A stretch of DNA of 64,000 bases from Denitrobaculum tricleocarpae (GCF_007004665.1 NZ_ML660061.1:177689-241688), one strand, 5' to 3'. Shown: positions 54,279 to 62,786, numbered from the stretch's first letter. Notes: generated from the letters alone by a model not told the origin. A program made the numbers and translations.

Positions 54279-54333
54279 GACGAGAGTGTTTCACACTTAT
54301 CTTGAAACGTAACTCCTCAGAATTTGCGTTCAA

Positions 54334-54423
54334 GATCAGCAGTTTGCTGATCGAGAGGCAGCGAATTTTGAGTCAGTTGAGACGCAAGCTGCTCTGAGAG
54401 GCAGTGAATTCTCAGTCCATCTG
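54334..54423. repeat. Hairpin and imperfect direct repeats in the convergent gap
   Basis: GATCAGCA and TGCTGATC (54334-54352) form a perfect 8-base stem with a 3-base loop. An imperfect 28-base repeat then occurs twice (GAGAGGCAGCGAATTTTGAG... at 54353-54380; GAGAGGCAGTGAATTCTCAG... at 54396-54423). It lies between the convergent marR and DUF4166 genes. Confidence 0.6.
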
Positions 54424-54479
54424 AATGTGGATTGCTCTAAGCTGGGCGCAGGGGGCATCCCGGACGACGGGCGCCCGCC

Positions 54480-55037
54480 CTATGCGATGCGTTGTTCCGC
54501 AGGCAGGCTGTCCGGCTGCAGCCAGCCCCGATAGGAAATCAGCAGGCCGAGCAGGGGCAGGGTGATGACAACCTCAAATCTGTAGCGTCCGTCGATCTGG
54601 CGTTCCTCCGCTTGCGTAACCGGTGCGATGGCGTGCGGCAACGGGAGGCCCAGAAGCGAGAGGGATTCGACATTCCATTGTAGACCGTCCGGGACCGCGG
54701 TCAATCTGACGACTGCGGATACCCCGCCCATGGTTTCGACAATGCAGCCCGCTTTGGCTCGATGCGGTGTGACGCGGCTGGAGAAGCTGTCGTCCCCGAA
54801 TTCCCTGTGCCATCGTTCGCCTTGTCCTGTCTCCTGAAGCAGGATCCTCGCTGTCAGGTCTACCCCCGGACGCGGCAGCTTGAGGAGCCGCAGCAAGACT
54901 TTACCGATGATGGTCTCACTGCACCGCACGTCCACTCTGCCGGTAAGGCAGCGCTGGCCTTCGAACTCGTGGGCCACCTGGAGCGTCTCCGGCAGGGTTT
55001 CGAATTTCTCTCCGAGGACGCGGCGGTAAAGACTCAT
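54480..55037 (-). CDS. DUF4166 domain protein
   Basis: A 185-residue cytosolic protein. The family pattern is visible: SLYRRVLGEKFETLPETLQVAHE at the start, GERWHREFGDDSFSS, and a C-terminal ITLPLLGLLISYRGWL. DUF4166 sometimes occurs as the end of saccharopine-dehydrogenase-like proteins. Function unknown. The gene lies 61 bases from the DCC-family gene on the same strand, so the two may be co-transcribed. Confidence 0.8.
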   Translation of the reverse strand: MSLYRRVLGEKFETLPETLQVAHEFEGQRCLTGRVDVRCSETIIGKVLLRLLKLPRPGVDLTARILLQETGQGERWHREFGDDSFSSRVTPHRAKAGCIVETMGGVSAVVRLTAVPDGLQWNVESLSLLGLPLPHAIAPVTQAEERQIDGRYRFEVVITLPLLGLLISYRGWLQPDSLPAEQRIA

Positions 55038-55098
55038 AGCGGCAAAGCGGCAGGTTTAAAAACAAAGCGCAGGAAACGGGGCACTGGCGGTATGGGCG

Positions 55099-55614
55099 TC
55101 AAGGCGTGTCCAGGATCTTGTTTCTGTGTTCCGGGGGAAGCAGAATACAGCTCTCCGCTTTGCCGAAGAGTTTGTAGCGGTTTTTCGCGATGCGGTCATA
55201 GAGCCAATTTCGCGGTCCGCGCGGGAAAATCTGCAGCAGCGCGAGGACGGGCCAGCCCGCACCCAGCAGCTTCATGACTTCGAAGAACGCGTCCGACTTG
55301 AAGTGCGCGCGGCCATCGCGGATGACGATGTTGGTTTCGTAGTTGTCAGGATCCAGGCCGTAGTGGACATAGAGCGCACGGCCGATATCCGACTGGGCCG
55401 TGCAGAGATTCAGGCGGTTGTGACGGTCGTGCTTGAGAACAAACTTGGCGAACCCGCTGCAGAAAATACAGACCCCGTCAAAAACGATCAGGGCTTTGTT
55501 GTCCGTAAAGGCGGGGACATTCTCATCCGTCCGGTAGCTGTAAGCCGGGTGTTTGGAAGGGTCGAATTTTTCCGCTCTCTCCATAATTTCCTGACGGTCC
55601 TGAGTTCTTGCCAT
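55099..55614 (-). CDS. DCC-family (DUF393) thiol-disulfide protein
   Basis: A 171-residue protein with FDGVCIFCSG (Cys49, Cys52), which is the DxxCxxC motif of DCC proteins, a thioredoxin-fold-like family. The rest (YHYGLDP, AFFEVMKLLGAGWPVLALLQIFP, LYDRIAKNRYKLFG) is typical of full-length members. Probable redox function; partner unknown. Another Met at 55584 is an alternative start. Confidence 0.88.
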   Translation of the reverse strand: MARTQDRQEIMERAEKFDPSKHPAYSYRTDENVPAFTDNKALIVFDGVCIFCSGFAKFVLKHDRHNRLNLCTAQSDIGRALYVHYGLDPDNYETNIVIRDGRAHFKSDAFFEVMKLLGAGWPVLALLQIFPRGPRNWLYDRIAKNRYKLFGKAESCILLPPEHRNKILDTP

Positions 55615-55896
55615 GGATCTGGGCTTTTCGCAGATCTTTGCTTAAGGGCCTGATCCTCCAGCTTGCAGCCTTTCCGGAGTATGTCTCAAGCATCCTAACG
55701 CGTCCTGGCTTCAGCGTATCTGCGACAATCCGCCATGGCATGCAGTTTATGAATTCAGCATTTCTCATGTGGAATTCAGAATTCAAAATTTAATAAAAAA
55801 CCCTATCGCGTCAAAATACGATGGGCAATATCCTGTCATGTGAAACGAAGGAGAGACTCAGTCAGGCGTACTCTTTGATAACGAGGAGAAGTCAGA

Positions 55897-56316
55897 ATGA
55901 CCGAACGAATGCTGGACATATTCTTCTATGGTCTCTTTATGGATCGCGTGGCTCTGATCGCGGAAGGGTATCACCCCGGTGAAGCGCGCACGGTGTTTCT
56001 CAACGAATACGAGCTGCAGGTCGGCGAGCGGGCCACTCTGGTGCCCGCGGAGGGACAAACGGTTTGGGGGGTGGTCATGGCCCTTCCCGCATCGGAAGTG
56101 AAGCGTCTCTACGGCGGTGCTTCGGTCTCCGCCTACAGTCCCGAGGCTGTGATGGTCTCGGGGCCTGAAGGGCAAAGCTCGCCTGCCTTGTGCTATAATC
56201 TGATGAAGTTCGAGTCCGAAGAACCCAACGAGGATTATGTGCACAAGCTTGCCGCCCTTGCCGAGAAACTCGATCTGCCGGAAGGCTATGTCTCGGAAAT
56301 CGAGTTCTGCGCTTAG
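55897..56316 (+). CDS. Gamma-glutamylcyclotransferase-like fold protein
   Basis: A 139-residue protein. FFYGLFMDRVAL at the N-terminus corresponds to the YGxxM/L glutamyl-binding loop, followed by RTVFLNEYELQVGERATLVP and VWGVVMAL of the GGCT fold. A catalytic Glu is not placed with confidence, so enzyme activity is uncertain. GAGGAG is 12 bases upstream of the ATG. It ends before a double-hairpin element. Confidence 0.65.
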   Translation: MTERMLDIFFYGLFMDRVALIAEGYHPGEARTVFLNEYELQVGERATLVPAEGQTVWGVVMALPASEVKRLYGGASVSAYSPEAVMVSGPEGQSSPALCYNLMKFESEEPNEDYVHKLAALAEKLDLPEGYVSEIEFCA

Positions 56317-56631
56317 CGCTTGTTGTTCGCCTGAAGAGGTGGCTTCTGCGGGCCATGATTGTCACGGAACAATGTTTCGGTTGACCCCTCGCCATGCCTT
56401 CGCCTTATCATCCCTGCCAGTTTCTGGGTGCGAGCAGAGCTGGATCAGATCAAATTTAAATGAAGTCGCCAAAGGCGATCACTCGACCTTGTGAATCTGA
56501 TCTGACACTGAAGTTTGGAACAGATTCACACGTCCTGACGAAACCACAAGCTGTTCCGTCAAGACGTGATCCGGTCTCGGGTCCGGCTGTCCCGGCCGTG
56601 CCCGCTTGAGGATCTGAGGTGGGTGTAAGTC
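56317..56631. other. Intergenic region holding a double-hairpin element
   Basis: These 315 bases between two forward genes have no coding frame with support. The right half is occupied by the repeat element at 56442-56577. The promoter and GAGG ribosome site of the threonine-dehydratase-like gene lie in the last 50 bases. Confidence 0.5.
56442..56577. repeat. Double-hairpin intergenic element, copy 2
   Basis: The layout is the same as at 35661-35797. Hairpin A' (56442-56503, 62 bases) pairs GGATCAGATCA with GAATCTGATCT around GTCGCC/GGCGAT. Hairpin B' starts 75 bases after A' as in copy 1 (GGAACAGATTCACACGTC ... GACGTGATCCGGTCT). The sequences have diverged but the pairing is kept by compensatory changes, so structure seems to be selected or the copies are of one inverted-repeat family. 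Confidence 0.8.
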
Positions 56632-57609
56632 ATGAAGTCGATTTCCAAGGAGGAGTTGGAGCAGGCGGCCGCATTGGTCCATCGTGCAATGCTTCCAACC
56701 GCCGCTTATGCCTGGCCGCTGTTGGCGGACGCGGTCGGCGCCGAAGTCTGGGTCAAGCACGAGAACCATACACCGACCGGCGCCTTCAAGGTTCGTGGAG
56801 GTCTGGTCTACCTGGATCGGCTGAAGCGGGAGCGGCCGCGGGTGAAGGGCATCGTCTCGGCGACGCGTGGCAATCATGGCCAGAGCCTGGCCTTTGCCGC
56901 CCGCGCCGCCGGTCTGCCCTGCAGCATCTTTGTACCGCATGGAAACTCCGTCGAGAAGAACGCGGCCATGCGGGCCTTCGGCGCGGATCTGCGCATCCAA
57001 GGCCAGGACTTCGACGAAGCCAAGCACCATGCCGCCGGCCTGGCGCAGGAAATGGAATATGAGTTCGTGCCCTCCTATCACCGTGATCTGGTGACCGGCG
57101 TGGGGACCTACGCTCTGGAGCTCTTTACCGCGCAGTCCGACCTTGACGCCGTCTATGTGCCGATCGGTCTGGGTTCTGGAATCTCCGGCCTGATTGCGGC
57201 GCGGGATGCGCTGAACCTCAAGACGGAGATCGTGGGTGTCGTCTCGGAACACGCAGATGCCTATGCCCTCTCCTTTGAGGCGGGGCGGCCGGTCGCAACC
57301 AATTCCGCGCTGACCTTCGCCGACGGTATGGCGGTCCGGACACCGGATCCTGACGCGGTTGCGGTGGTCTGCGCCGGGGCGGCCCGTATTCTGCGGGTCA
57401 GTGAGATCGAGATCGCGGACGCCATGCGTCTCTACTACACCGCGACCCACAGTATCGCCGAGGGCGCGGGCGCCGCGCCGCTGGCAGGCCTGTTGCAGGA
57501 GCGCTCAAAAATGCAGGGCAAAAAGGCAGGCGTGATCCTCTGCGGACAGAACATCGACCGCGAATGGTTTGCCACCATTCTGGACGGTGGAACGCCGGCG
57601 GTGAAATGA
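56632..57609 (+). CDS. Threonine dehydratase-like PLP enzyme
   Basis: A 325-residue fold-type II PLP protein. PTGAFKVRGG has the Schiff-base Lys near residue 53, SATRGNHGQSLAFAAR the cofactor loop, and LGSGISGLI the phosphate-binding glycine loop. It lacks the C-terminal ACT domain of biosynthetic threonine deaminase, so it is catabolic: threonine/serine dehydratase or hydroxyaspartate dehydratase or similar. It is followed 63 bases on by a LysE exporter. Confidence 0.88.
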   Translation: MKSISKEELEQAAALVHRAMLPTAAYAWPLLADAVGAEVWVKHENHTPTGAFKVRGGLVYLDRLKRERPRVKGIVSATRGNHGQSLAFAARAAGLPCSIFVPHGNSVEKNAAMRAFGADLRIQGQDFDEAKHHAAGLAQEMEYEFVPSYHRDLVTGVGTYALELFTAQSDLDAVYVPIGLGSGISGLIAARDALNLKTEIVGVVSEHADAYALSFEAGRPVATNSALTFADGMAVRTPDPDAVAVVCAGAARILRVSEIEIADAMRLYYTATHSIAEGAGAAPLAGLLQERSKMQGKKAGVILCGQNIDREWFATILDGGTPAVK

Positions 57610-57672
57610 TGAGACGCGCTGTTCCAGTGTTTGCCGGCCTGCCGGTGCAAGGAAGATGAAGGAGGCGGTCCA

Positions 57673-58287
57673 ATGGATCTCGCCGCTCTAGTGGTTTTTG
57701 CCGGTGCTTTGATGATTGCCGCCGGGTCGCCCGGCCCGAGCATTGCGGCGCTGGTATCGCGGGTTCTGACTCGCGGCTGGCGGGATGTCCTGCCTTTTGC
57801 GGCGGCCATGTGGATTGGCGAAGCCATATGGCTGACCATGGCGGTCTATGGTTTGGCTGCCCTCGCCGAGACGCTCCACTGGGCTTTCGTGATCCTAAAG
57901 TATCTCGGTGTGGGTTACTTGCTTTATCTGGCCTGGAAGATGTGGTTCGCACCGGTTGATGTGAGTGGAGACGGCAGCGTCCTCGAGCCGAAGTCGGCAA
58001 CGCGCATGTTTCTTGCCGGGCTGGCCGTTACCCTGGGCAATCCCAAAATCATGGTGTTTTATCTGGCGCTGCTGCCCACCATCATCGACCTGGCGGGGGT
58101 CACCTTCGTTGCATGGCTTGAGCTGACACTCACCATGCTGGTGGTTCTGGCGGCGATCGATTTGGGCTACATTGTGCTTGCAGGGCGGGCGCGCCTCTGG
58201 ATGAAGAGCCCGCGCGCCATGCGGATCGCAAACCGGGTGAGCGCGAGCGTCATGGGGGCCGCTGCCGCGGCGATCGCATCGAAGTAA
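57673..58287 (+). CDS. LysE/RhtB-family amino-acid exporter
   Basis: A 204-residue inner-membrane protein of about six helices. SPGPSIAALVSRVLTRGW is the conserved first-helix motif, and GLAVTLGNPKIMVFY the middle one (family pattern NPK). GGAGG lies 11 bases upstream of the ATG. It probably exports an amino acid or derivative and may relieve pools made by the adjacent PLP enzyme. First of three LysE paralogues within 4 kb. Confidence 0.9.
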   Translation: MDLAALVVFAGALMIAAGSPGPSIAALVSRVLTRGWRDVLPFAAAMWIGEAIWLTMAVYGLAALAETLHWAFVILKYLGVGYLLYLAWKMWFAPVDVSGDGSVLEPKSATRMFLAGLAVTLGNPKIMVFYLALLPTIIDLAGVTFVAWLELTLTMLVVLAAIDLGYIVLAGRARLWMKSPRAMRIANRVSASVMGAAAAAIASK

Positions 58288-58318
58288 GTTGCGTCCCGAA
58301 GAAGCGTCATCGCGATGC

Positions 58319-59032
58319 TCAGGAAATCGCCGCCATGAAGTTACGGTAGAGCTTCTCCGCGTTGCTGACGAAACCCTTCATATTGGCGTCAGCATCGGCT
58401 TTCATAGCCTCCAGAGCACCCTTGCCGAGGGTTCTCTCGAGAGACGCGCGATAGGCTTCGATTTCAGCCCAGTTGGCAACCGTGTCGGGCTCAACTTCCA
58501 CATGGTACTGCAGGGACCAGGCATTCTCGCCGATCCGCATGGCCTGGATACGGCAACTGTCGGATCCTGCCAGAACCGTTGCGCCTTCAGGCGGTTGCGC
58601 GACCCGGACCGAATGCCATTGCAAGGCCTTCTGCCTTACGGGCATGTCTTTGAAGAGGGGATCGGCTTCTCCCTCAGCCGTCAGTTCCACGTCCAGGACG
58701 CCGATCTCCGGTATGGGCTGCGGGCCGCAGGTGCCGCCCAGCGCATCCGCCAGAAGCTGGTGACCGAGACAAAGGCCGAGATAGGGCTTATTCAGATCGC
58801 GCACCCAGCGCCGGATGGCCTGTTTTTCTTCCACCAGCCAGGGGTTTTCATCGACATCCCAGACATCCATGGGGCCGCCCATGACCCATAGCACATCGTA
58901 GTCTTCCAACGGAGGGATCGGCTCACCCTCGTCCAGCTCGACCGCGGTCCAGTCGATACCATCCTGCTTCAGGTATTGGCGCAGCTGTCCGGGATGTTCG
59001 CAGTCCAGGTGTTGAAAAACGAGCAGGCGCAT
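58319..59032 (-). CDS. Class I glutamine amidotransferase-like protein
   Basis: A 237-residue protein resembling the glutaminase part of GMP synthase. The nucleophile elbow GLCLGHQLLADALGG has Cys88, and the partner His177 and Glu179 occur in QYHVEVEPD (HxE). WVMGGPMDVWD near residue 50 forms the oxyanion loop. Related stand-alone proteins include gamma-glutamyl-peptide hydrolases (PuuD/YfnA-like). The start at 59032 is preferred over 59071. Converges with the LysE gene. Confidence 0.85.
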   Translation of the reverse strand: MRLLVFQHLDCEHPGQLRQYLKQDGIDWTAVELDEGEPIPPLEDYDVLWVMGGPMDVWDVDENPWLVEEKQAIRRWVRDLNKPYLGLCLGHQLLADALGGTCGPQPIPEIGVLDVELTAEGEADPLFKDMPVRQKALQWHSVRVAQPPEGATVLAGSDSCRIQAMRIGENAWSLQYHVEVEPDTVANWAEIEAYRASLERTLGKGALEAMKADADANMKGFVSNAEKLYRNFMAAIS

Positions 59033-59229
59033 GGGGCATTCCTTGGATTGTCTTTTCATCTGACAGAGCATAGATGGTGCAAATGGGGCTAAAGATCGAC
59101 GTCCACTTCCCTCAAAGCTGCCATGCCAATCTGGCGTGCCTTGAATTCACCTGATTGAGGCTATGATGTCACGCCGTGCCTTCTGAGAGGGTACCGGGGG
59201 CGGATTAAAGTTCAAAAAAGGGTGGCGGT

Positions 59230-59838
59230 ATGATCGAGGGTTTTGTGTCTTTGGGATTGCTCTGGTTTGTTGCGGCTGCAATGCCCGGTCCGAACTTCTT
59301 TGCCGTCGTCCATACCGCCGTGGAGAAGGGGCGTGCAGCCTCTATCGCCGCCGTCCTGGGCGTTGTGGTTGGGACCGCGGCCTGGGCATTGGCGGGCTTC
59401 TTCGGTCTCCAGGCGCTTTTTGCGGTCTTTCCTTCTGCGGCGACCCTTATCAAGCTGGCCGGCGGGGCCTATCTGATCTGGATCGGTATCGGGCTTTGGC
59501 GTAATGCAGGCGCTTCGAGAGCGGGCCGTCAGCCTAAAGTGCCGAGTATCGGCCGCGCCTTCCTCTTCGGCCTTTCGACCAATCTGGCCAATCCCAAGAC
59601 CGCCGCCTTTGCGGCTTCACTTTTCGCCGTTGCCCTGCCCAGCGGGACTTCCATTGCCGTCTCCCTGCTGGCGGTCGCGCTGGTCTGCTTCATATCGCTG
59701 GTTTGGTACTCGGTCGTCGCCGTCATTGGTTCGACCTCGCCCTTTCAACGGACCTATGCACGCCTGCGCTCCGTGATTATGCGCGCGACCGGCGTGATTT
59801 TTGCCGGCTATGGGACGCGGCTGATGCTGCAGCAGTAG
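59230..59838 (+). CDS. LysE/RhtB-family exporter
   Basis: A 202-residue six-helix exporter. MPGPNFFAVVHTAVEKGRAAS is the first-helix motif and FGLSTNLANPKTAAFAASLF the central one. It is more like RhtC/threonine exporters than the copy at 57673, but no substrate can be given. Second LysE of the group. Confidence 0.9.
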   Translation: MIEGFVSLGLLWFVAAAMPGPNFFAVVHTAVEKGRAASIAAVLGVVVGTAAWALAGFFGLQALFAVFPSAATLIKLAGGAYLIWIGIGLWRNAGASRAGRQPKVPSIGRAFLFGLSTNLANPKTAAFAASLFAVALPSGTSIAVSLLAVALVCFISLVWYSVVAVIGSTSPFQRTYARLRSVIMRATGVIFAGYGTRLMLQQ

Positions 59839-59929
59839 GGCGCATTTTGTGTCGTCAGGATTGTGATCGCGGATCGTCGGGTGTGCGTATAGAGTTTTGA
59901 CCCGTCACTTCCGAGAGCAGCTTGCCGAT

Positions 59930-60346
59930 ATGAACGACCTGGAAATGCCGATTACGGTTACGCCTTTCTATGCCGCGCTGGCGGCGCTTCTTCTGGTCGT
60001 GCTGTCCATCCGCGTAATCCGTCAGCGCAGGCTACAAAAGGTGGCGATTGGCGATGGTGAAAACCCGGCGCTGCGCCGCGCCATGCGCGTGCAGGCGAAC
60101 TTCATAGAGTATGCGCCTCTGACATTTTTGTTGATCGCCTTCGCCGAGTTGCAGGGAGTGCCTGCTGTCATCATTCATCTTCTGGCAGCGTTTTTTGTCG
60201 CTGCGCGTGCGCTGCATGCTTTCGGGGTCGCACAGGAAACCGAAAATTTTCGGTTCCGCGTCATAGGCATGGCAGTGACCTTTTTCGTGCTGATTGCCGC
60301 TGCTTTGATAAATCTCGGTGTGGCCGTAGCAGGCTGGCTTTTCTGA
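59930..60346 (+). CDS. MAPEG-family membrane protein
   Basis: A 138-residue four-helix membrane protein of the MAPEG family (microsomal glutathione S-transferase-like). Pattern: LRRAMRVQANFIEYAPLTFLLIAFAE, a helix, then LHAFGVAQETENFRFRVIGM. The conserved Arg/Asn/Glu of the glutathione-binding motif (RxQxNxxE) is kept as RVQANFIEY. ATG 59930 is used instead of an upstream frame. Isolated between LysE and cupin genes. Confidence 0.88.
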   Translation: MNDLEMPITVTPFYAALAALLLVVLSIRVIRQRRLQKVAIGDGENPALRRAMRVQANFIEYAPLTFLLIAFAELQGVPAVIIHLLAAFFVAARALHAFGVAQETENFRFRVIGMAVTFFVLIAAALINLGVAVAGWLF

Positions 60347-60555
60347 GGTCGAGGTTTGCGGTCTCTCTCGAGACTCCTTTCTGACGCTTCGAAAAACCTC
60401 CTACCATTGGCCAATTTACGCTCGGTCATCATGCGCGGTTTAATTGCGCCTTGGTCCCGGGCGTTGCCGGTTGCGCCATGTCTTCGTCCGCAGCACCGCT
60501 ATCAAGTTTGAAAATGAGAGTCAGGCGTCAAACCGAACTGGTCAGGAGAACGCTC

Positions 60556-61017
60556 ATGTCTACTGTAGCTGCCGCCGATTATGCGCCGATGGGATTTGAT
60601 GACAGCAACATCAAGTGGTTTCCCCTGGGTGATTTTAAGCACTTCGTTTTTGCCGTGCTCGATGTCGACAATGACCGCCGGATCGTCGATGCGGTCCTGA
60701 AGTACGAGCCCAGCCAGAAAATCTTCATGCACCGCCACATCCAGCAGACCAACACCCTGGTGCTTCAGGGCGAGCACCGTCTCTACGAACCGGATGGGAC
60801 GCTTAAGGATGTACGCCCGGTTGGCCGTTACACTGCAACTCCCGCCGATCCGGATCCGCATACCGAAGGCGGCGGCGCGGAAGGTGCGATCGTGCTTTAC
60901 AGCATCAGGGCCGACGGCGATCTCTTGTTTGAGATCCTCGACGACAAACTTGAGGTGGTCGGGACACTCACAATGCAGGATCTGAACGGCGCGTTCGAGA
61001 TGCAAAGGAGTGCCTGA
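60556..61017 (+). CDS. Cupin-domain protein
   Basis: A 153-residue cupin. The metal-binding group is visible: FMHRHIQQTNTLVLQGEHRLYEPDG, with HxH, a Gln/Asn-rich turn and Glu, and a second His in PHTEGGGAEGAI. It resembles ChrR-like/acetylacetone-dioxygenase-type single cupins. GGAGAA lies before the ATG at 60556. It is 105 bases upstream of the third LysE gene. Confidence 0.8.
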   Translation: MSTVAAADYAPMGFDDSNIKWFPLGDFKHFVFAVLDVDNDRRIVDAVLKYEPSQKIFMHRHIQQTNTLVLQGEHRLYEPDGTLKDVRPVGRYTATPADPDPHTEGGGAEGAIVLYSIRADGDLLFEILDDKLEVVGTLTMQDLNGAFEMQRSA

Positions 61018-61122
61018 AGAAAGCACCTGACTTGGAGCCGGAGCGGCTTTCGCTCAATTGTAATTCCGTCCCGCCTGTGATCTGATGACCGCTGAAAATA
61101 AGTCACAGCTCGAGGGTGCGGT

Positions 61123-61755
61123 ATGGGTGAAATTCTTGTTTTGGTCTCGGTCTTCGCGATTTTCATTCCCGCGCTTATGCTTCCGGGACCTGACTTCGTC
61201 GCTGTGGTCAGATCCTCCATGACCAAAGGAACCGCGGCCGGGCTTCTGACCACGCTCGGCGTATCGATCGGCCTCGGACTCTACGCGACCCTCAGTCTGT
61301 TGGGGCTGTCGGCAATTCTGGTTGAATATCAATGGTTGGCCTGGACGGTACGGGTTCTGGGCGGCTGCTACCTGATCTACCTCGGCGTTCGGCTGTTCTT
61401 CGCCAAACCGCAGCCGGTTGACGTGACTGCAGACGCCGGGAGGCCCCGCGGCAATCCGCTGCTGTTCGGTTTTCTCGTGACCCTCACGAACCCGAAGGCC
61501 GTTGTGCTCTTCACCAGCGTTTTCGCGACTGCGGTTACCGAGACGACGCCGCTCTGGCTTATGGCCCTGATGATTGCCCTGGTCGTCGCGGCTTCCCTCA
61601 CCTGGTACGCGATCGTCAGCCTCTTCATGTCATCCTCTCCGGTGATCCGGCGCTTCCGCGACGCCCAGCACTGGGTCGAGCGCGCGGCGGGCGTCTGTTT
61701 CGTGGCCATCGGCGGGCGTATCCTGTCCGACAGCCGGAACCCGGTGACGCCATAG
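61123..61755 (+). CDS. LysE/RhtB-family exporter
   Basis: A 210-residue six-helix exporter. ALMLPGPDFVAVVRSSMTKG is the first-helix motif with an Asp in place of the usual Asn or Ser, and LVTLTNPKAVVLFTSVF the middle motif. Its stop codon is part of the hairpin repeat at 61753-61799. Third LysE paralogue of the group and convergent with a LysR gene. Confidence 0.9.
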   Translation: MGEILVLVSVFAIFIPALMLPGPDFVAVVRSSMTKGTAAGLLTTLGVSIGLGLYATLSLLGLSAILVEYQWLAWTVRVLGGCYLIYLGVRLFFAKPQPVDVTADAGRPRGNPLLFGFLVTLTNPKAVVLFTSVFATAVTETTPLWLMALMIALVVAASLTWYAIVSLFMSSSPVIRRFRDAQHWVERAAGVCFVAIGGRILSDSRNPVTP

Positions 61756-61799
61756 TATCCCGTTGAAACTAGTGTGATTCAATTTTTGAAGTTCGCCTA
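61753..61799. repeat. Short copy of the TAGTATCCCG / CTAGTGTGATTCA element
   Basis: TAGTATCCCG is followed by TTGAAACTAGTGTGATTCA and GTTCGCC, aligning with 35797-35806, 35857-35875 and the 35888 region of the copy downstream of asnB, without its inner hairpin. It fills the whole gap between two convergent genes and supplies both their stop codons. Confidence 0.75.
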
Positions 61800-62696
61800 A
61801 AGTCCGGCATTCCCGGCAAAAAGCTGCGCTTGTGAGCGGATCAGGTCAGCGACACGCTTCGCCATCTTTTTGATCTGCCGGTCATGCCGGTCGTCGTCAT
61901 GAGTGACCAGCCATTGTTCGTGGGTGAGCTCGTCGATCAGCTCCGAAGCACGCGCGAGCCCGGATGTGGTATCGCCGACGAAACACGGCAGCACAGTGAA
62001 CCCGGCGCCTGATGCCACTGCCTCCAAAACCGCGTGGGCGTTCGAGCACACAGTCTTCCGGCCTGAGGGTACCCGCCGGTCCAGCCAACCGGCTGAAGGC
62101 ACTTTCGGGCCTGGCGGAGAAAAGGCAATCCAGCGGCAGTCGGTGAAGCGCCGATCATCGCTGAGATCAGCTTGATCCCGAACAAGCTCGATGTTTCCGT
62201 ACACGGCGAACGCAACCCGTGTCAGTTTCCGCCCGGCCAGTCCGATCGCGTTTGGGCAGCGGTTCCGCAGGCCGAGGTTTGCTTCCCGGCGCAGGAGATC
62301 CGCCGATGCGGAACCGCTCAGAATTTCCAGGTCCAGGTCGTTTTCCGACTCGAGGAGTTGGGGCAGGCGGCGGGCGAGGAAGCCGCTCGTCCAGGCTCCG
62401 GCGGCGATCTTAATGACCGGCTTCGGATTGCTGGCGGTCCGCCAGCGCTCGACGCCGAGTGCACCCTGCTCCAGGGTTTCGGCGTGACCGAAGAGATCTT
62501 TGCCTGCGGCGGTCAGGGCATAACCGTCACGCCGCCGGATAAAGAGTGTCACACCCAGTGACTGCTCCAGCGCCGTCATGCGCCGGCTCAAGGTCGGTGC
62601 ACTGGCCCCGGTGGGCGATACCGCGCCGGCGAGACCGCCCGCCCGGGCGACCGCCAGAAACAGGCGCAGATCATCCCAGTTCCATCTTTCATTCAT
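61797..62696 (-). CDS. LysR-type transcriptional regulator
   Basis: A 299-residue LysR protein. The winged helix-turn-helix is at about residues 8-65 (ASAPTLSRRMTALEQSLG recognition helix) and a substrate-binding domain of two lobes follows. The start at 62696 gives normal family length; the frame is open further upstream without domain support. It is divergent from an aldo-keto reductase gene, the likely target. It shares the operator 14-mer with the LysR gene at 46297. Confidence 0.88.
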   Translation of the reverse strand: MNERWNWDDLRLFLAVARAGGLAGAVSPTGASAPTLSRRMTALEQSLGVTLFIRRRDGYALTAAGKDLFGHAETLEQGALGVERWRTASNPKPVIKIAAGAWTSGFLARRLPQLLESENDLDLEILSGSASADLLRREANLGLRNRCPNAIGLAGRKLTRVAFAVYGNIELVRDQADLSDDRRFTDCRWIAFSPPGPKVPSAGWLDRRVPSGRKTVCSNAHAVLEAVASGAGFTVLPCFVGDTTSGLARASELIDELTHEQWLVTHDDDRHDRQIKKMAKRVADLIRSQAQLFAGNAGL

Positions 62697-62772
62697 GAAA
62701 CAATTGTTCCGATATCGGTTCTTCTGAAAAGACAAAAACTCACAAATTATAGGCAGGTTAGATCTCTGTGTA

Positions 62773-62786
62773 TTCCAAAAATGGAA
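62773..62786. promoter_or_regulatory. Palindrome TTCCAAAAATGGAA upstream of the aldo-keto reductase
   Basis: Identical to 46281-46294, including adjacent A/T bases and a following TCA. It lies 26 bases before the aldo-keto reductase ATG and 76 bases before the LysR start, so it could be bound by this LysR. Confidence 0.6.
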
